Source: Tipula vernalis
Taxonomy: Eukaryota; Arthropoda; Insecta; Diptera; Tipulidae
Length of the DNA: 64,000 nucleotides
Direction: 5' to 3'
Assembly (NCBI GenBank): GCA_958295665.1
Contig: OY282559.1
Span: forward strand, 269,243,347-269,307,346
The notes beneath the pieces are model-generated. The model searched no databases. It was not told the origin of the DNA and saw only the letters and a program-made list of their open reading frames with translations. Made by a program: the position numbers and the translations under genes. Within the stretch, counting starts at the first letter, position 1; each line of letters opens with the position of its first letter. Below are positions 1 to 10,182 of the stretch, one piece after another.

Positions 1-766
1 GAAAACACTAAAGCAGGCACTGTGGTGTTAAATGCTGGTAAACCAAGTCCCCCATCTTTTATAGATGTATGAAAAAAACCAACCGGTGTATCCGGTGGAA
101 GTCTGAGCCACTTACGAACGTTCTGGCGAACTTGTTTATCCATGGCCTTTAGCTTCCCTAAGGTCACGCCGGCCAGGACAAGTTGGTGGTAAAACCGCGG
201 AATTAAAAAGCAACGAACAATTTGCAGTCGCTGCTGTGGTTTTAACGGAGCTTTCGCCAGTCTGTTGAACATCGGATCTAAATCACTGCTGGCTTTCTTT
301 GGCCCGATGGGTCGTAAGTCGATACCAAGGTACTGCCACTCTTGCGATATGACCAGTTGTTTTAGATACGAGCCATCCGCTACTTGAAATTGCGGTTCAC
401 TAAGTATTTTATACTTTTTTTGTTTGCCAGCAGGAACGATGGACAATGCTGAACAAGTTGTATTTAGTGTTAACCCCGCTACCACCGCTCTCGCCTGGAC
501 TCTTGAGAGGGTGATTTTCATGCCAGACACCGTAGATGTGACTATAAGGAGGTCGTCAGCATACGCAATTGCGTTAACCAACGCCCCCTGTATGGTGTAG
601 CCGACCTCGCGTGGCACCACGGCCAGGACATCATCAACAACAAGGGTAAAGATGATAGTTGACAAAGGATTACCTTGTCGGACCCCCCTCAACACTTTAA
701 TGGTGTGGGAACGATCTCTACCAACTTCTAGTACCGTAGAGCTGTTACTGTAAGCCTTATTTATAT
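1..766 (-). mobile_element. R2 non-LTR retrotransposon, 5'-truncated, at the 28S R2 site
   Basis: On the minus strand the 28S sequence runs to ATGACTCTCTTAA (779 down to 767), the known R2 target, and switches at 766 straight into reverse transcriptase coding sequence. The 5' half of R2 (zinc fingers and the first RT motifs) is therefore missing, as expected for incomplete target-primed reverse transcription. The 3' end and the downstream 28S lie outside the window. Family knowledge: R2 inserts specifically at this 28S position and in the same orientation as the rRNA, both of which hold here. Confidence 0.88.
1..766 (-). CDS. R2 reverse transcriptase, partial (middle to C-terminal side)
   Basis: A frame of about 255 codons stays open across the whole segment on the minus strand. 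In order it shows an RGVRQGNPLS block (RT motif with PQG-like turn), the catalytic YADD at 552-563, a YLGID block, and a WLRLPPDTP..FFHTSIKDGGLG block typical of R2 proteins beyond the RT palm. The protein would nick 28S DNA and copy R2 RNA onto it. The frame has no ATG of its own that belongs to R2; it reads in from the 28S sequence, so this copy cannot make full protein. The open frame suggests a recent insertion. Confidence 0.85.
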
Positions 767-811
<45 letters not shown>

Positions 812-1290
812 GATTTCTTCACGTTGACATTCAAAGCACTGGGCAGAAATCACATTGTTCATCACCCGCTAGGGCCATCACAACGCTTTGTTTTAATTAG
901 ACAGTCGGATTTCCCTGGTCCGTGCCAGTTCTGAATTAATTATTAAATGATGGTCGTTTAAGAATAAAATAATTTTTCCTCATATTTAGCAAGAATATTC
1001 CGCAATGGCGACTTGGCGTATTCCTTCGTTCGAATCAGTCATATTATCACATTCTAAGCAAGCCCGAGCCATCTCAATTTTCAGAGCCAATCCTTATCCC
1101 GAAGTTTACGGATCAAATTTGCCGACTTCCCTTCGAATTCGCCGACTTCCCTGCCCAACCTACATTAATCTATCGACTAGAGACTCTTCATCTTGGAGAC
1201 CAGCTGCGGGTATCGGTACGGTCTGTTGAGAATTTGGGTAACCTTCCATAGATTTTCAAGGTCCGAAGGAAGAATACCGACACAACAGTA
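767..1290 (-). rRNA. 28S rRNA fragment, degenerate (pseudogene)
   Basis: The reverse complement matches the insect 28S stretch upstream of the R2 site. It holds blocks such as GATGGCCCTAGCGGGTG, GTGATTTCTGCCCAGTG and AAGCGCGGGTAAACGGCGGG, preceded by an AT-rich expansion segment and by blocks ending in AGAGTCTCTAGTCGATAGA. Signs of decay: the conserved GGGAAGTCGGC block is duplicated with a 20-bp period (1121-1140 and 1141-1152), and several core positions differ from the usual insect sequence. It ends in a (TA)n tract instead of continuing into upstream 28S. I read it as an ectopic or array-edge rDNA fragment. The right boundary is approximate. Confidence 0.88.
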
Positions 1291-1301
1291 AATGTCATGC
1301 T

Positions 1302-1928
<627 letters not shown>

Positions 1929-1929
1929 T

Positions 1930-2086
1930 ATAACAACCGAAAAGTTTTATTTTTACAGAACAAGTATAGATTTTTATAATACAGTTCAAAGATAACTGTT
2001 TTGTGGTTTATTATAATGATGTTGATGATGTTTGTGTTCTGTCCGAAGCGACACAGTATGATACAGCATTTTATATGTCGTTAACA
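1930..2086 (-). repeat. Partial 3' LTR of BEL/Pao with adjacent polypurine tract
   Basis: Minus strand: GGCGGGGAAAA (2097-2087) is a good polypurine tract and is followed directly by TGTTAACGACATATAA. The LTR then continues for about 155 bp before running into the (TA)n tract. Whether the TA tract arose inside the LTR or marks its broken end cannot be told from one copy. Confidence 0.55.
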
Positions 2087-2202
2087 TTTTCCCCGCCTTG
2101 AACGGTTGGTTCAATCTCTGATGTCTCGATTGGCAAAGGGACAGATTTTGATGATTGGACGTTTCAAAAGTCCAGTGACAGTCTTAAGAGTCACCACTCT
2201 TA

Positions 2203-2463
2203 CTAGTCTGTCGGATCCTGGATGTACATCAGCGACCCGACCTTTTTCCATTTAAGAGACGGTATATTGTCGTCACGAATGATTACGATTTCGCCAACCT
2301 CAATGTTTCGCGATTTGGTTGTCCATTTTCGTCTATGCTGGAGCGATTGCAAATAGTCTAAGGACCATCTATCCCAAAAATGCTGCTTTAATTGAACAAG
2401 CATTTCCCATCGTTGTTTTAGAGATAATTTCTTCTCCCTTATGTCAGTTTCTGGAATGCTCAC
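2203..2463 (-). CDS. BEL/Pao pol C-terminal module (DUF5641-like)
   Basis: The frame contains W..LVQLKQHFWDRW..DYL..LQ.R.KW, then GEIVIIRDDNIPSLKWKKG-like sequence. This is the SH3-like tail found after the integrase core in BEL/Pao polyproteins. It runs to its stop just before the polypurine tract, so it is the true C-terminus of pol. It is out of frame with the integrase core, from which it is separated by a short gap. Confidence 0.75.
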   Translation of the reverse strand: MSIPETDIREKKLSLKQRWEMLVQLKQHFWDRWSLDYLQSLQHRRKWTTKSRNIEVGEIVIIRDDNIPSLKWKKVGSLMYIQDPTD

Positions 2464-2514
2464 AAGTGGACGAACAATTAAAAAATGACCTGGTGTGTGA
2501 GTATGAATATTTCA

Positions 2515-3075
2515 TTAGCGTTGGCTGTTTGTTTTGCACACAGAGAACGTGAATTGAGCACCGCCTCCGTGTTTTACGAGGGTGTTCAATTCCTCATATG
2601 TTAAACTAGTTGTTGCCATCACTCGGCGAAGGTTAAATTTAGCCGATTTGACTGCAACTTCATGCAGTCCGCCAAAATGAGGAGCACCTGGAGGATAAAA
2701 GTGCCAGTTGATATGGTCATCTCTACACATTGTTTTAATCTCTTGTTCAATTTCATCGGACTGTAGCATCTTGTATATTGCGTTCAACTTGTACTTCTAC
2801 CGGTGAAAACGTGTTTCAAAGTCCCCTGGTGCTTGTAAATCTCGAGAAAGCGTTGAGGAACGCACTTGATGAGAGGTCTGCAACTAGTTCCATGTGAACC
2901 GCATTGGTGGCTAGACAAACAAATATGTAGATATATGTTTTGGTTGGCGGTTTACCCCGACCCTTATGATGAACGAAAACAAGACCACAGTTATCCATTG
3001 CTGTATTTTAGAATTCCGGTGCAATTTTTATATGCTCAGAAATCAAATCTCCCATCAATTGCGAAACAGTGCGTG
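2515..3075 (-). pseudogene. BEL/Pao integrase core
   Basis: Two minus-strand frames (2998-2816 and 2787-2515) carry the DDE integrase core. The first has CGLVFVHHKGRG then YIYIFVCLATNAVHMELVADLS, the strand around the first catalytic Asp, where the expected D position in this family appears altered. The second has INWHFYPPGAPHFGGLHEVAVKSAK, the block that normally holds the catalytic Glu as WE; here H and E occupy that neighbourhood (GLHEVAVKS). A frame break separates the two around 2.8 kb. Integrase would join retroviral-like cDNA to host DNA; this copy is not functional. Confidence 0.72.
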
Positions 3076-3076
3076 G

Positions 3077-3808
3077 TCAAAGTATGGCGCAACGTACGCA
3101 TTGACTACAAATTTTTTTCGCTACCTGTATACCATTTATTGGTGAAAACTGATCACGTACAATTGACAGTAATGCCTGAGGTCCCACATGGAGATATTTT
3201 CTGTGTAGATATGTGAGTAGTGATTCTGTTATAAAATTCCTAGGCGACAACATAATGGGGTGCTTCGCTGTAAATGCCATTGATGAAAACTGTAGCCGAC
3301 CTCCAATACGAACGATGCCAGCTTGATCTACAAAGAGCGATAGAGATTTAAGGTTTACATCCTTAATTGAGTTACCCTTGCGTAGCTCCTTGAAAAGATC
3401 TTCGTAGCACTCATGTTGAACCAAATATACAATGAGTTGAACACCAGCCTCATAGTCGATTGCATCGAGCGGTCGTCGTATTCGATCTTCAGGAGATAAT
3501 TTTAGATTTTTTACGAAACGACTGACATACGACATCGTAGCAATCACCTTTTGACAATCGTTTCTGTGTTTTATATTATCCAGAATTTGTATGTGATTTG
3601 CAGCATTATTGCAGGTAAGCGTAGTTTCCGTAAGTTTTTTTGCTTCAGGAATATCGTTAATGTTCTCGCTCGAAGAAAATTTAACAAACCACTCGCATTC
3701 AGGTGAGTGTAGAAATGATTGACCCAAAAACCACAGTTCGCAGTCCAACAATTGAGCAGCCTTCATGCCCCTAGACACAATATCCGCTGGGTTGGACTTG
3801 GATGTCAC
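3077..3808 (-). CDS. BEL/Pao pol: RNase H end, linker and integrase zinc-binding domain
   Basis: An open frame of 243 codons. It starts with the NPADIVSRG signature that closes the RNase H region of BEL/Pao pol, followed by LWFLGQSFL. It ends with the HHCC zinc-binding domain of integrase: LHRKYLHVGPQALL supplies two His, and ICSQCVRC supplies two Cys. This is the longest undamaged stretch of the element's pol. The integrase core follows in another frame. Confidence 0.82.
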   Translation of the reverse strand: MTSKSNPADIVSRGMKAAQLLDCELWFLGQSFLHSPECEWFVKFSSSENINDIPEAKKLTETTLTCNNAANHIQILDNIKHRNDCQKVIATMSYVSRFVKNLKLSPEDRIRRPLDAIDYEAGVQLIVYLVQHECYEDLFKELRKGNSIKDVNLKSLSLFVDQAGIVRIGGRLQFSSMAFTAKHPIMLSPRNFITESLLTYLHRKYLHVGPQALLSIVRDQFSPINGIQVAKKICSQCVRCAIL

Positions 3809-3814
3809 GTGTAT

Positions 3815-4274
3815 TCATGGATGTGATTCGCACAAACCTTGAATGGCGCTGACTCGATTAACAACAAACGTTTTCCAATTTGTTGGTGTGCCGTGAATCC
3901 AGTATAGCGCAATTGTCGAATCAGTCCAGTAAAATACCTTTTCGACGGCGAAATTTATTTTGTCTAAAACAGTTGTGCGAGAAGAAGGGCAGCGCATTAG
4001 GTATTGGAGCGAGTCTAGATTTAATGCACATGAGACGCACAACGTAGGTACCGTTGTCTAAAGAACAACGTGTATAAATTGCTGCACCGTATGCACTTTC
4101 GCTGGCATCCGCGAATCCGTGCAGTTGGGTGTGTTTTGGTTGCTTGATGCCATGAAAAGTGTGTCGAGGAACGGCTAATCCCTGTAAATATTGCAACTCA
4201 GACTCAGAAATATTTGCCATTCGGTATGGAGGTGCATAGGTAAAGCTTGATCCCAATCGCCTTTTAGTTGCCAC
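3815..4274 (-). pseudogene. BEL/Pao RNase H-like region
   Basis: Overlapping minus-strand frames (4274-3921 and 4042-3815) contain QLHGFADASESAYGAA and later CIKSRLAPI, the hallmark blocks of the BEL/Pao RNase H-like domain (A17 region), then VFYWTDSTIALYWIHG. A frameshift near 3.95-4.0 kb joins them. The domain would degrade the RNA strand during reverse transcription. Confidence 0.78.
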
Positions 4275-4711
4275 AATTTTTGAATGAATCGTTTTCCACG
4301 GACAACTACTGGAGACAATAGACCGATTGGATCGAAGATGCGTGCTACTTCCGAAAGCACAGTACGTTTTGTTATACGTTCGTCTGAAGAAATTTGGACG
4401 TTAAATTTGAAGTAATCCTTCTCAGGTTTCCATAATAATCCCAAGGTTCTGACGAAGGAACTGTCATCGCCATTAAATACCTTCTCACATTCTGAATCTG
4501 GAATATCATGTAGGACCGCCTTTGAGTTTGAGCACCATTTTTGAAGAGTCATGGCGCCTGAGTGAAGAATCGCTGCTATTTTGGATCTCATTTGTATGGC
4601 CTGTGTAACTGAGTTTGCGCTTGTCAACAGATCGTCGACATAAAAGTCATTTTGTATGACAGAGCTGCTGGTGCACGAGTGGAATTTTCCAACGCCAGTT
4701 GAAGTAGACAT
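4175..4711 (-). CDS. BEL/Pao reverse transcriptase, catalytic part
   Basis: The frame carries DFYVDDLLTSA at its start, the YVDD catalytic box used by BEL/Pao elements. It then has a stretch matching the thumb and connection (LQKWCSNSKAVL, TLGLLWKPEKDYF, FDPIGLLSPVVVRGK), which is characteristic of this superfamily. The upstream fingers and palm continue in a different frame at 4.7-5.1 kb. Confidence 0.83.
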   Translation of the reverse strand: MSTSTGVGKFHSCTSSSVIQNDFYVDDLLTSANSVTQAIQMRSKIAAILHSGAMTLQKWCSNSKAVLHDIPDSECEKVFNGDDSSFVRTLGLLWKPEKDYFKFNVQISSDERITKRTVLSEVARIFDPIGLLSPVVVRGKRFIQKLWQLKGDWDQALPMHLHTEWQIFLSLSCNIYRD

Positions 4712-5107
4712 CTTGTTGCAAGAAAGGCACCAGATGAAGTGCCATATATTACACGATTCAATTTGTATGTTTCCAGCCTCTGAGTTGGGTCGTCACGCCA
4801 GTAGATATATTGATAGCAGCAATCGTCATCTTGCACGCCAACTTGTCTATAGAATTTTACAATGACGACACTGATAGCGTAGGACCTGAAACGACAAAGA
4901 ATAAAAAATAAATCGGTTTGCACTACAGGCCTTACTGATAGTAAATAGTTGAGTGAATTGCCATTTGATGATTTTGCCGACCATAAATTCACGATACATT
5001 TCACGTATGTCTGGATGTCTCATTAGACGTTTTTCGAGACTGAAAAATCGTAATTTTGCCATGTTTGATGAGTTACCAAAGGGCGCCGGAGTTTTTGTAA
5101 ATGACAA
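4712..5107 (-). pseudogene. BEL/Pao reverse transcriptase, N-terminal part
   Basis: Overlapping frames show IREMYREFMVGKII, then DDCCYQYIYWRDDPTQRLETYKLNRVIYGTS and ATRCLLQLA. These are the RT blocks preceding YVDD in BEL/Pao. At least two frameshifts lie between 5.1 and 4.7 kb. The sequence further upstream, around 5.1-5.4 kb, is only faintly recognisable on the minus strand. Confidence 0.65.
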
Positions 5108-5415
5108 GCGAACAATAAATCATGCAATCAATGTCTCTTGTATGTGTGGCCGCAAAGTGTTTGTCGACGGGATGATAGCCTTGGTGCCTTCTGGTATTTC
5201 ATCTACCTTCCAAAACTTTTCAATTTGGTCGTAGATCGCCTTAGTCGATAATGCCATAAGTACCAAATTGTCGCAGGTGAGCTTGGGGCGCTATGAATGT
5301 TTCCTGAGATCACCTAGCCAAATTGCGTATTTTGAAGGACTGGCAGATGATTAGCCAACTTGATTTGACCTACTGATAATAGCTCAAAGTATAATAAAGC
5401 GGCAATGTGATTTGC

Positions 5416-5465
5416 AGGAATGTTAATATCAGATCTACTGAGGAATGTTAATATCAGATCTACTG
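5416..5465. repeat. Exact 25-bp tandem duplication
   Basis: The 25-mer starting AGGAATGTTAATATC occurs twice back to back (5416-5440, 5441-5465) without a mismatch. It lies between the protease and RT of the BEL/Pao element. Twenty-five is not a multiple of three, so the duplication shifts the pol frame. Confidence 0.95.
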
Positions 5466-5779
5466 AGTGGCACGCTTGGTTGAAAATCTGTTATTTTAGG
5501 CAAAATCAAGTAATTGATGTTTGCTGAGAAATTGCTAGTTAGACATTTAACGAGAACAGTTGTGCTGTGATTCACTGGTACTGATGTAGTACCAATTTCG
5601 GAAAGTATGATGTATGACGTCCTTTGTGATGGCAATGTTACGGTTGATGAAACTGAAGTCCCTGCTTTCAACGATTTTGAAGTAGGCTGTAAAGTTGTCA
5701 TTGCTGCGTCAGCAGAAATTACAGAAACAGTAGTTTTGTGAGTTATAGCACCATCTAAATGAAGCATAGTATGGTGCAA
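5435..5779 (-). pseudogene. BEL/Pao protease region
   Basis: Between gag and RT, in the position of the aspartic protease. Readable blocks (SYIILSEIGTTSVPVNHST, then ANINYLILPKITDFQPSVPL) resemble the beta-strand region after the catalytic DSG of BEL/Pao proteases. A clear DSG triplet is not visible in this frame, so the catalytic residue is missing or lies beyond a frameshift. Identification depends on position. Confidence 0.5.
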
Positions 5780-5998
5780 GCGTTAGTACACTTGGCATGC
5801 GCTGCTGGAGGGGCACTTGCTGGCCATATGTGATTTTTATAGGCACTTGAAACATAATTTTGATTTCTCAATAGCCTCGCGCTTCTTGGGAGGTTGCACT
5901 TGAAAATAGATTGGCTATTGGCATTGCAAAATATGCAGGTCGGTGACGATATTTTCGTTGAGAATGAGTGGAACGTCTGAGGTTATCTGAGGCTCTTA

Positions 5999-6673
5999 TC
6001 ATGTTGATTGAGATGGATTGTGTTTTGAGGGTTGGCTGGATGATTGCGGCTGGCTTATTTTCAAGGAATGAATAGCTGGCTGACTCTGCAATTTAATGCA
6101 TCTTGTAATGATGAATTTTTTGGTGACATCGTACGAAGCAATAGTTGAGGTTAGTGAGTGGTCAATCCATTTTGACCGTTTATCTGCATCGAATTTCGAG
6201 ACAATTAGGTATACTAAAAAGTCGTCGCAATCCTCTATAGGCCTCTGAAGATGGGCTAAAGACCGAATATGCGAATTAAAATGGTTGACAAGCTCCATCA
6301 ACCGCTTAGGGCATACCTTATACAAAGGCTTAAATGTGAAAAGAGCCTTCATATGTTCTTCAGTGATTCTTTTCGGGTTTTCAAACTGATCGAAAAGCAA
6401 TTGTCGCGCCACCGGATAACTATCACCAACAAAGTACAAGTTGTCTAGGACAGTTTTGGCTGTCCCTGAAAGTGAACTACGTAAATATTGGAACTTAGTG
6501 ATGTCGGCCAATTTTTTATTATTGTGTACGAGACCATCAAAAGAATTTATGAAATCAGTCCATTTCATCAAATCACCAGAAAAGATATCCAGAACAATTT
6601 CAGGAACCCTAGGTGTGTGAATGGGAAAGGCCGGATTTACTAACTCTTTAGTGTGAGGTTTAATTTTGGGCAC
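5999..6673 (-). CDS. BEL/Pao Gag (DUF1759-like)
   Basis: An open frame of 224 codons with the typical Gag region of BEL/Pao: FSGDLMKWTDFINSFDGLVH, KFQYLRSSLSGTAKTVLDNL, YPVARQLLFDQFENPKRI and LVNHFNSHIRSLAHLQRPIED. This domain forms the particle shell and recruits RNA. The zinc-knuckle end expected further downstream is not seen; the frame ends in a Ser/Gln/Pro-rich tail. The N-terminal piece of Gag lies at 6680-6955, separated by a stop. Confidence 0.83.
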   Translation of the reverse strand: MPKIKPHTKELVNPAFPIHTPRVPEIVLDIFSGDLMKWTDFINSFDGLVHNNKKLADITKFQYLRSSLSGTAKTVLDNLYFVGDSYPVARQLLFDQFENPKRITEEHMKALFTFKPLYKVCPKRLMELVNHFNSHIRSLAHLQRPIEDCDDFLVYLIVSKFDADKRSKWIDHSLTSTIASYDVTKKFIITRCIKLQSQPAIHSLKISQPQSSSQPSKHNPSQST

Positions 6674-6679
6674 CTTTAA

Positions 6680-6955
6680 TTAGTCGATTCGCTGTTCGAT
6701 GTCCGGGCCAACAGTCATGTACATCGCCTTTATCTCATTCCTTAGTGTCATAACAATTTCCTTGGATTCACTTTTCTCCTCGAACTGCGTTTGAAATTTT
6801 ACAAAATTCTTGTAGCTGTCGGTGAGATCTTCTAATTGCCATTGACATAGACGAAGGTTCGATGTAGTTATTTGTTCCTTATGAAATTTGACCACATTTT
6901 TGATGTTGTTGATCTGTATTTCAATACAACCTTTTAATCGATGATCACCAGCCAT
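6680..6955 (-). CDS. BEL/Pao Gag N-terminus
   Basis: An ATG frame of 91 codons, mostly charged and likely coiled coil (HKEQITTSNLRLCQWQLEDL), matching the helical N-terminus that precedes the DUF1759 block in BEL/Pao Gag. It ends at a stop 6 bp before the next Gag frame, so one nonsense or frame change divides the original protein. Its ATG at 6955 is the likely Gag start. Confidence 0.65.
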   Translation of the reverse strand: MAGDHRLKGCIEIQINNIKNVVKFHKEQITTSNLRLCQWQLEDLTDSYKNFVKFQTQFEEKSESKEIVMTLRNEIKAMYMTVGPDIEQRID

Positions 6956-6958
6956 GAT

Positions 6959-7500
6959 TTAAGTTATGTATTTGGCAGCAAACAATCACAAAATGTAATT
7001 CAGTTATAACTTATCCCATTATAATTTGTTTGTACCACAATGATGTTCCGTCTTGGTTGTGCCAGACAACCTTCACATGCACGTATTACAAAATATCCGC
7101 ACAAATGTGTAGCTTCTGTGAAATAGATGCACAATTTCTTTTTTTATCGTCACTGGAAGATCCGTATGGCACTTAGAAAGCGTGTCCAGCCGGAAAACAG
7201 CCACTTTTATCTGTAGCAAATCTTTCTCAAAGATTTTAAAATGGTGGATATTTGTATCCCACTTCTGACAGCATAATTGTTGACGCTTTAGATTATTTTA
7301 TCGTAAGGATAATTATTAGTGAATTGAATTCACCACAACATTCGTTCTACAAACGAATACAAACTAATAATGCATTAGTTGAAGGCAACAATACAAACAA
7401 GCAACTGAATAATACAATTGCATGGATACAGGAGCGTATGAAGACGCTTGAAACGAAGTTAAATCTCTCGAGAACTAGCTCGAGACACTGAGTGGATAAG
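6959..7500. other. Spacer between BEL/Pao and gypsy fragments
   Basis: No LTR or primer-binding site for the BEL/Pao element is recognisable at 6959-7250. A plus-strand frame at 7252-7491 (79 codons, rich in Asn, Gln and Lys, possibly a helical Gag-type remnant) precedes the gypsy pol fragment. I cannot name its product. Confidence 0.4.
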
Positions 7501-8620
7501 AGTTAAAGGTGGGAAAAAAGGAAACGGAATACGCCCTGCCCACCAGAAAAAAAAAATACCCCCACCAGCACCCATACGATGAAGTCAAAGACTACGATTT
7601 AGTAATTCCGTTACAAACATACTCGGTATGTGTGAATTGTACCGACGATTTATTGTTAATTTCTCCTTACTCTCCGCTACACTCACTGACTTATTAAATA
7701 TTAGGACTGTGAACAACGAAAGCAACTTGAAGGAGCGACCAACTTCCGCTCCAGTTGTTGTGCATTCGAATTTCGAATTAACTTATTACTTCCAGGTAGA
7801 TGCTTCCTGGAGAGGCATATGCGGGGTTTTGTTTCAAATGGTTGGTGAATCCTATAGCAAACATTCTATAGCGTGTTTCTCAAAAAAAAAAACTGTTACG
7901 AAGGATTTAAGTTCACTATAATATCTGATCATGTGAACCTTCGCTGGCTGATGAGTGTGGCTAGGAGGAGACTGCCGTTATAATGTTATAAGTTCAAAAT
8001 TGAATACTGAAAGGCATGTACCCATGTTGCGATGACTTATCGGATGTTGCAAATTCGAATGAAAATAGAAGGTGTTGGGTACACATAAACTTTCCAGCAT
8101 TTCACGACTAGGAATATGTAAACCTGATTGAAAAGTACCGAAATCTTGATAACACTGATTCCAATTTTTGGGTCGAGAATGGCAAAGTTTTAATATCTCA
8201 TGCGTAATAGTATACGTTTCACACACACGAGTCTTTATCAATTCCTTCTTCTTTTTTCCATTTCTGAATCAGTTTTGTCTGATAAAGGAAGACAATTTCA
8301 CACGAATTTGTTCAAAAACCTAACGAATAAAATTGAATCCAACTAAGCGGAAAAATCGTACTATCCTCCAAACAATGGGTGCCTAATTGAGCGAGAATCA
8401 CAACAATTGGGATTTGTATCTTGACCATGTAGCTTCAACACTTCGAAGCGTTGTACATTTCACTATCTTGTCAATGGGCAACATATGATTAATCACGTTT
8501 CCGATTATAATCTTCGTTATTTGCTAGGACGTGAAAATGGCACCAAATAAAGAAAAATCTATAAGATCGGCTCGATTGGATTTGATTCATCATAACGTGT
8601 TTAAACATCTACAAAATCCA
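7501..8620 (+). pseudogene. Ty3/gypsy pol remnant (RT end, RNase H, integrase)
   Basis: Plus strand, many frame breaks. The frame at 7628-7921 has YRRFIVNFS, then APVVVHSNFELTYYFQVDASW..ICGVLFQ and IACFSKKK, the RT-RNase H junction of gypsy pol. At 7905-7980 FTIISDHVNLRWLM follows (RNase H). Near 8275-8400 SDKGRQFHTNLFKNL corresponds to the integrase core around the second Asp. From 8400 to 8620 only weak integrase-like words remain. It is old and inactive, and its LTRs are not visible. Confidence 0.75.
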
Positions 8621-8997
8621 TGCAGCAGGTCGGAACGTTAGTGTAGCCTTCGATGTAAGATGCGAGAACTAACAGTCGGACAGAGATAGAGCGTATTTGT
8701 TAGCACATACAGCCACAGGGATGCGCCAAGGCAGTTCTCAGGACAGCTCGCACCAAAAATTATACCCGCAATCATCACGGCAGGAGTTGACAATATTTTG
8801 CAACATACTACAGGTAAAGTTTTAGGCACACATTAAACTAAATACATTCGTTCGTAGACAGGTACAATCCGCATGAAGAGTAGCCCATATTATGAGACAT
8901 CTCAGGGTGGGAGTCGTCACCGCGATGTAATAATTGGTCGCTACGAATTTGGTGCTGTCCTCATGAATTATTATTAAAATTGGAAAGAATGCCAAAG
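8621..8997. other. Unassigned sequence
   Basis: No recognisable coding sequence or repeat boundary. It lies between the gypsy pol remnant and the left copy of an inverted repeat. Confidence 0.4.
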
Positions 8998-9345
8998 AGG
9001 TGCGGCTAACACACGGCTTTCTTTTACGAAAAGAAAATTTTGAGAAACCTATGCAAATTTCTTACAAATTTCTTTTGCGTTTTTTTTTTTTTTTTTGAAA
9101 CATTTTGTATTTAATAGTTTTCTGTTAACCTCATGCTTTTTGAGATATTTGGAAAATAAAGTTTCTAAGAAAGTGACAATTTTCGGTTGGCCGATTTGGG
9201 CTAAAATTCAATGCGACCTCCTAATTCGAGATAAAAGCTTCAATTTAAAGTTTCAGTTCGATTGGCTAGACAATCTGGACTGTAGAGAGCGGACAGACAG
9301 ACTGACAGACAAAGACCATTTCGAAATCCACTTTTTCACTCGAGG
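8998..9345 (+). repeat. Left copy of a dispersed repeat, inverted at 12700-12985
   Basis: Starts AGGTGCGGCTAACACACGG and passes through ATTTCTTACAAATTTCTTTT and AGTTTCAGTTCGATTGGCTA to a CAGACAGACTGACAGAC run. The reverse complement of 12700-12985 shows the same succession of blocks with moderate divergence and small indels. The two copies flank the R1-clade element and the 12.3-12.6 kb satellite block. Confidence 0.75.
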
Positions 9346-9666
9346 TCGAGAATTTTCATGGTTACTACTATACCTTATATTACTTATGTAAATGAAAGTA
9401 AAAACGGTGAATAATAAATATCTAACACCCAATATGACGTGTTAAGCTTCTTCGGTCTAAAAAGGCCAAAGTATTGAAATCCTGTGAAAAATGATAAAAA
9501 ATTTGATTGGTCCAAAACCACTTTTCTCGTCGTTTTGAAAGTCCCTGAGTCTAAAAGAGCAAAACCAAAATGTCCATCCGTCTGTCTGGATGTCTGTATG
9601 TCTGTACTCCGTAGACCGTACGAAATGCACAGGCAACTCTTAAGGCGCATCTTCTGTATACTGCAT
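9346..9666 (+). repeat. CTGTCTGT-rich repeat fragment next to the R1-clade 3' end
   Basis: Contains GGCCAAAGTATTGAAATCC and GTCCATCCGTCTGTCTGG. It looks like a second dispersed-repeat fragment with a short CTGTCTG-type microsatellite. Open frames here on both strands look incidental. It abuts the C-terminal coding end of the R1-clade element. Confidence 0.4.
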
Positions 9667-10176
9667 TTAATCTGCTCCTATAGCTCGGTACATTGAGCCC
9701 AACTTGGTGCTCCATATAGCATAATAGAGGTAATCACGTTCGATAGGAGTTTCTTGCTTTTGTAGGTTGGACCACCTATATTTGGTCATTACCCTAGAGA
9801 GCATAAAAACAGCCTTTGCTGCCTTGTTACTGACAAATTCTATGTGATCCTTGAGCGAAAGTCTGGCATCCATCATCACTCCCAGATATCTGATAGCTGA
9901 TGTCGACAGAACTTCATGATCCATCATTTGGAGATATTGACTCCTTTGATATTGACTCCTTAGTTTTCCTGCATGTGATAAGAAGTGCTTCTTTTTTATG
10001 CTGTGCCAGCGTCAAACCTACAACTGACATCCAGCTTTCAACTTTTCAAGTACCTCCATCCATATGAGTTGAATTTCCTCTATCTCCTTAGCAACAATGA
10101 ATATCGCAATGTCATCGGCAAATCCTACGATCAGTGCTTCTTTAGGTAAAATGAGTCTGAGTACATCGTCATACAT
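9667..10176 (-). pseudogene. R1-clade RT, C-terminal part
   Basis: On the minus strand GFADDIAIFI at about 10.12 kb is the RT catalytic box (FADD). Then AIRYLGVMMDARLSLKDHIEFVS and AAKAVFMLSRVM (9927-9667) form the post-catalytic thumb. Stops lie between the two parts. The last readable words approach 9667, where the endonuclease-reverse transcriptase protein ends or is cut. Confidence 0.72.
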
Positions 10177-10182
10177 GATGTT

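Larger units (their letters stand above)
1930..6958 (-). mobile_element. BEL/Pao LTR retrotransposon, degraded
   Basis: On the minus strand the order is gag (6955 to 5999), protease region (around 5.8-5.4 kb), reverse transcriptase (5.1-4.2 kb), RNase H (4.3-3.1 kb), integrase (about 3.1-2.5 kb), then a C-terminal DUF5641-like module (2463-2203). A polypurine tract and TGTTAACG, a typical LTR start, follow at 2097-2079. This is the BEL/Pao gene order. Several stops and frameshifts split pol. No 5' LTR copy of the 1930-2086 sequence is visible near 7 kb, so the element is incomplete at its 5' end. Confidence 0.85.

Noticed and set aside
2866..3216. 116-codon plus-strand frame
   Set aside because: It is the antisense shadow of the BEL/Pao integrase.
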